Source: Sediminibacterium sp.
GTDB lineage: Bacteria; Bacteroidota; Bacteroidia; Chitinophagales; Chitinophagaceae
Direction of reading: 5' to 3'
NCBI GenBank assembly: GCA_030832695.1
Contig: JAURIP010000095.1
Location: 1-6,297 of the forward strand
Length of the DNA stretch: 6,297 nt
The position numbers were made by a program, and so were the translations under genes. The notes under the pieces were generated by a model that was given only the letters and a program-made list of their open reading frames with translations, was not told where the DNA came from and did not search any database. Shown here one piece after another: positions 6,235 to 6,297 of the stretch. Within the stretch, counting starts at the first letter, position 1. Each line of letters opens with the position of its first letter.

Positions 6235-6264
6235 CAAAGAAAAACCTTTTTTCTAAGAATCTAA
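6235..6264 (-). promoter_or_regulatory. Possible Bacteroidota-type promoter for mqnA and the methyltransferase
   Basis: On the minus strand TTTCTTTG (6242-6235), followed by CAC, differs at one position from the Bacteroidota -7 consensus TAnnTTTG. Exactly 19 nt upstream is TTA (6264-6262), one mismatch from the -33 TTG. Transcription would start near 6229, giving a leader of only about 10 nt before the TTG codon of mqnA. Spacing is right but both boxes are imperfect. Confidence 0.4.
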
Positions 6265-6297
6265 CTACTTGTTTAAATTATCAGCCAATGTCGAAAC
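6265..6297. other. Right edge: ambiguous end or start of a neighbouring gene
   Basis: Two readings compete. On the minus strand the frame from the right edge gives VSTLADNLNK and then TAG at 6267-6265, which could be the C-terminus of a gene upstream of mqnA. On the plus strand ATG at 6288-6290 followed by TCG AAA could begin a divergent gene served by the TAACTTTG box. Ten or fewer codons are visible for either, so I do not call a gene. Confidence 0.25.

Noticed and set aside
1..6297. CRISPR arrays, tRNA or rRNA genes, insertion sequences, toxin-antitoxin or phage-defence genes
   Set aside because: Reading both strands I saw no spaced repeat array, no RNA gene signature, no transposase and no defence domain.
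6288..6297. Plus-strand ATG TCG AAA as the start of a gene
   Set aside because: Only three codons are visible and the opposite strand has an equally plausible gene end, so no coding call is made.

Overview
The window looks like one edge of a surface-polysaccharide (O-antigen, capsule or exopolysaccharide) locus next to a menaquinone-biosynthesis gene. The organism is probably a member of the Bacteroidota. The DNA is AT-rich, the genes lack clear Shine-Dalgarno sequences, a promoter-like site upstream of mqnA resembles the Bacteroidota -33/-7 pattern (TTG, about 19 nt, TAnnTTTG), and the protein sequences have a Bacteroidota look. The family within the phylum cannot be fixed from this window.

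Layout from left to right: the 3' end of an unrecognised plus-strand gene (2-250); a minus-strand family-2 glycosyltransferase of the rhamnosyltransferase-like type (247-1113), whose stop codon overlaps the stop of the previous gene; a 67-bp divergent spacer; then a tight plus-strand run of two further family-2 glycosyltransferases (1181-2122 and 2126-3130) and a Wzx-type lipid-linked oligosaccharide flippase (3160-4680). A short convergent spacer with a terminator-like hairpin follows. On the minus strand come mqnA (5469-6218) and, one base downstream of it, a SAM-dependent methyltransferase (4715-5467). The last 79 bases are an apparent promoter region, plus an edge too short to assign.

The likely joint role is this: the three glycosyltransferases each add a sugar to a lipid-linked repeat unit on the cytoplasmic face of the inner membrane, and the flippase moves the finished unit across. 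No Wzy polymerase, initiating sugar-phosphate transferase or nucleotide-sugar enzyme lies in the window, so the locus must continue to the left. The methyltransferase belongs to a type often seen in glycan clusters and could cap or decorate the glycan, although it is apparently co-transcribed with mqnA. MqnA is chorismate dehydratase, the first step of the futalosine route to menaquinone, and looks like conserved backbone flanking the island. It is visibly less AT-rich than the glycosyltransferase genes.

I see no clearly new system. The most unusual points are a perfect 12-bp inverted repeat that puts the start codon of the minus-strand glycosyltransferase in a hairpin loop, convergent genes whose stop codons interlock inside a small terminator-like palindrome, two adjacent same-frame glycosyltransferase genes separated by one stop codon with a forced TTG start, and a second TTG start on mqnA.
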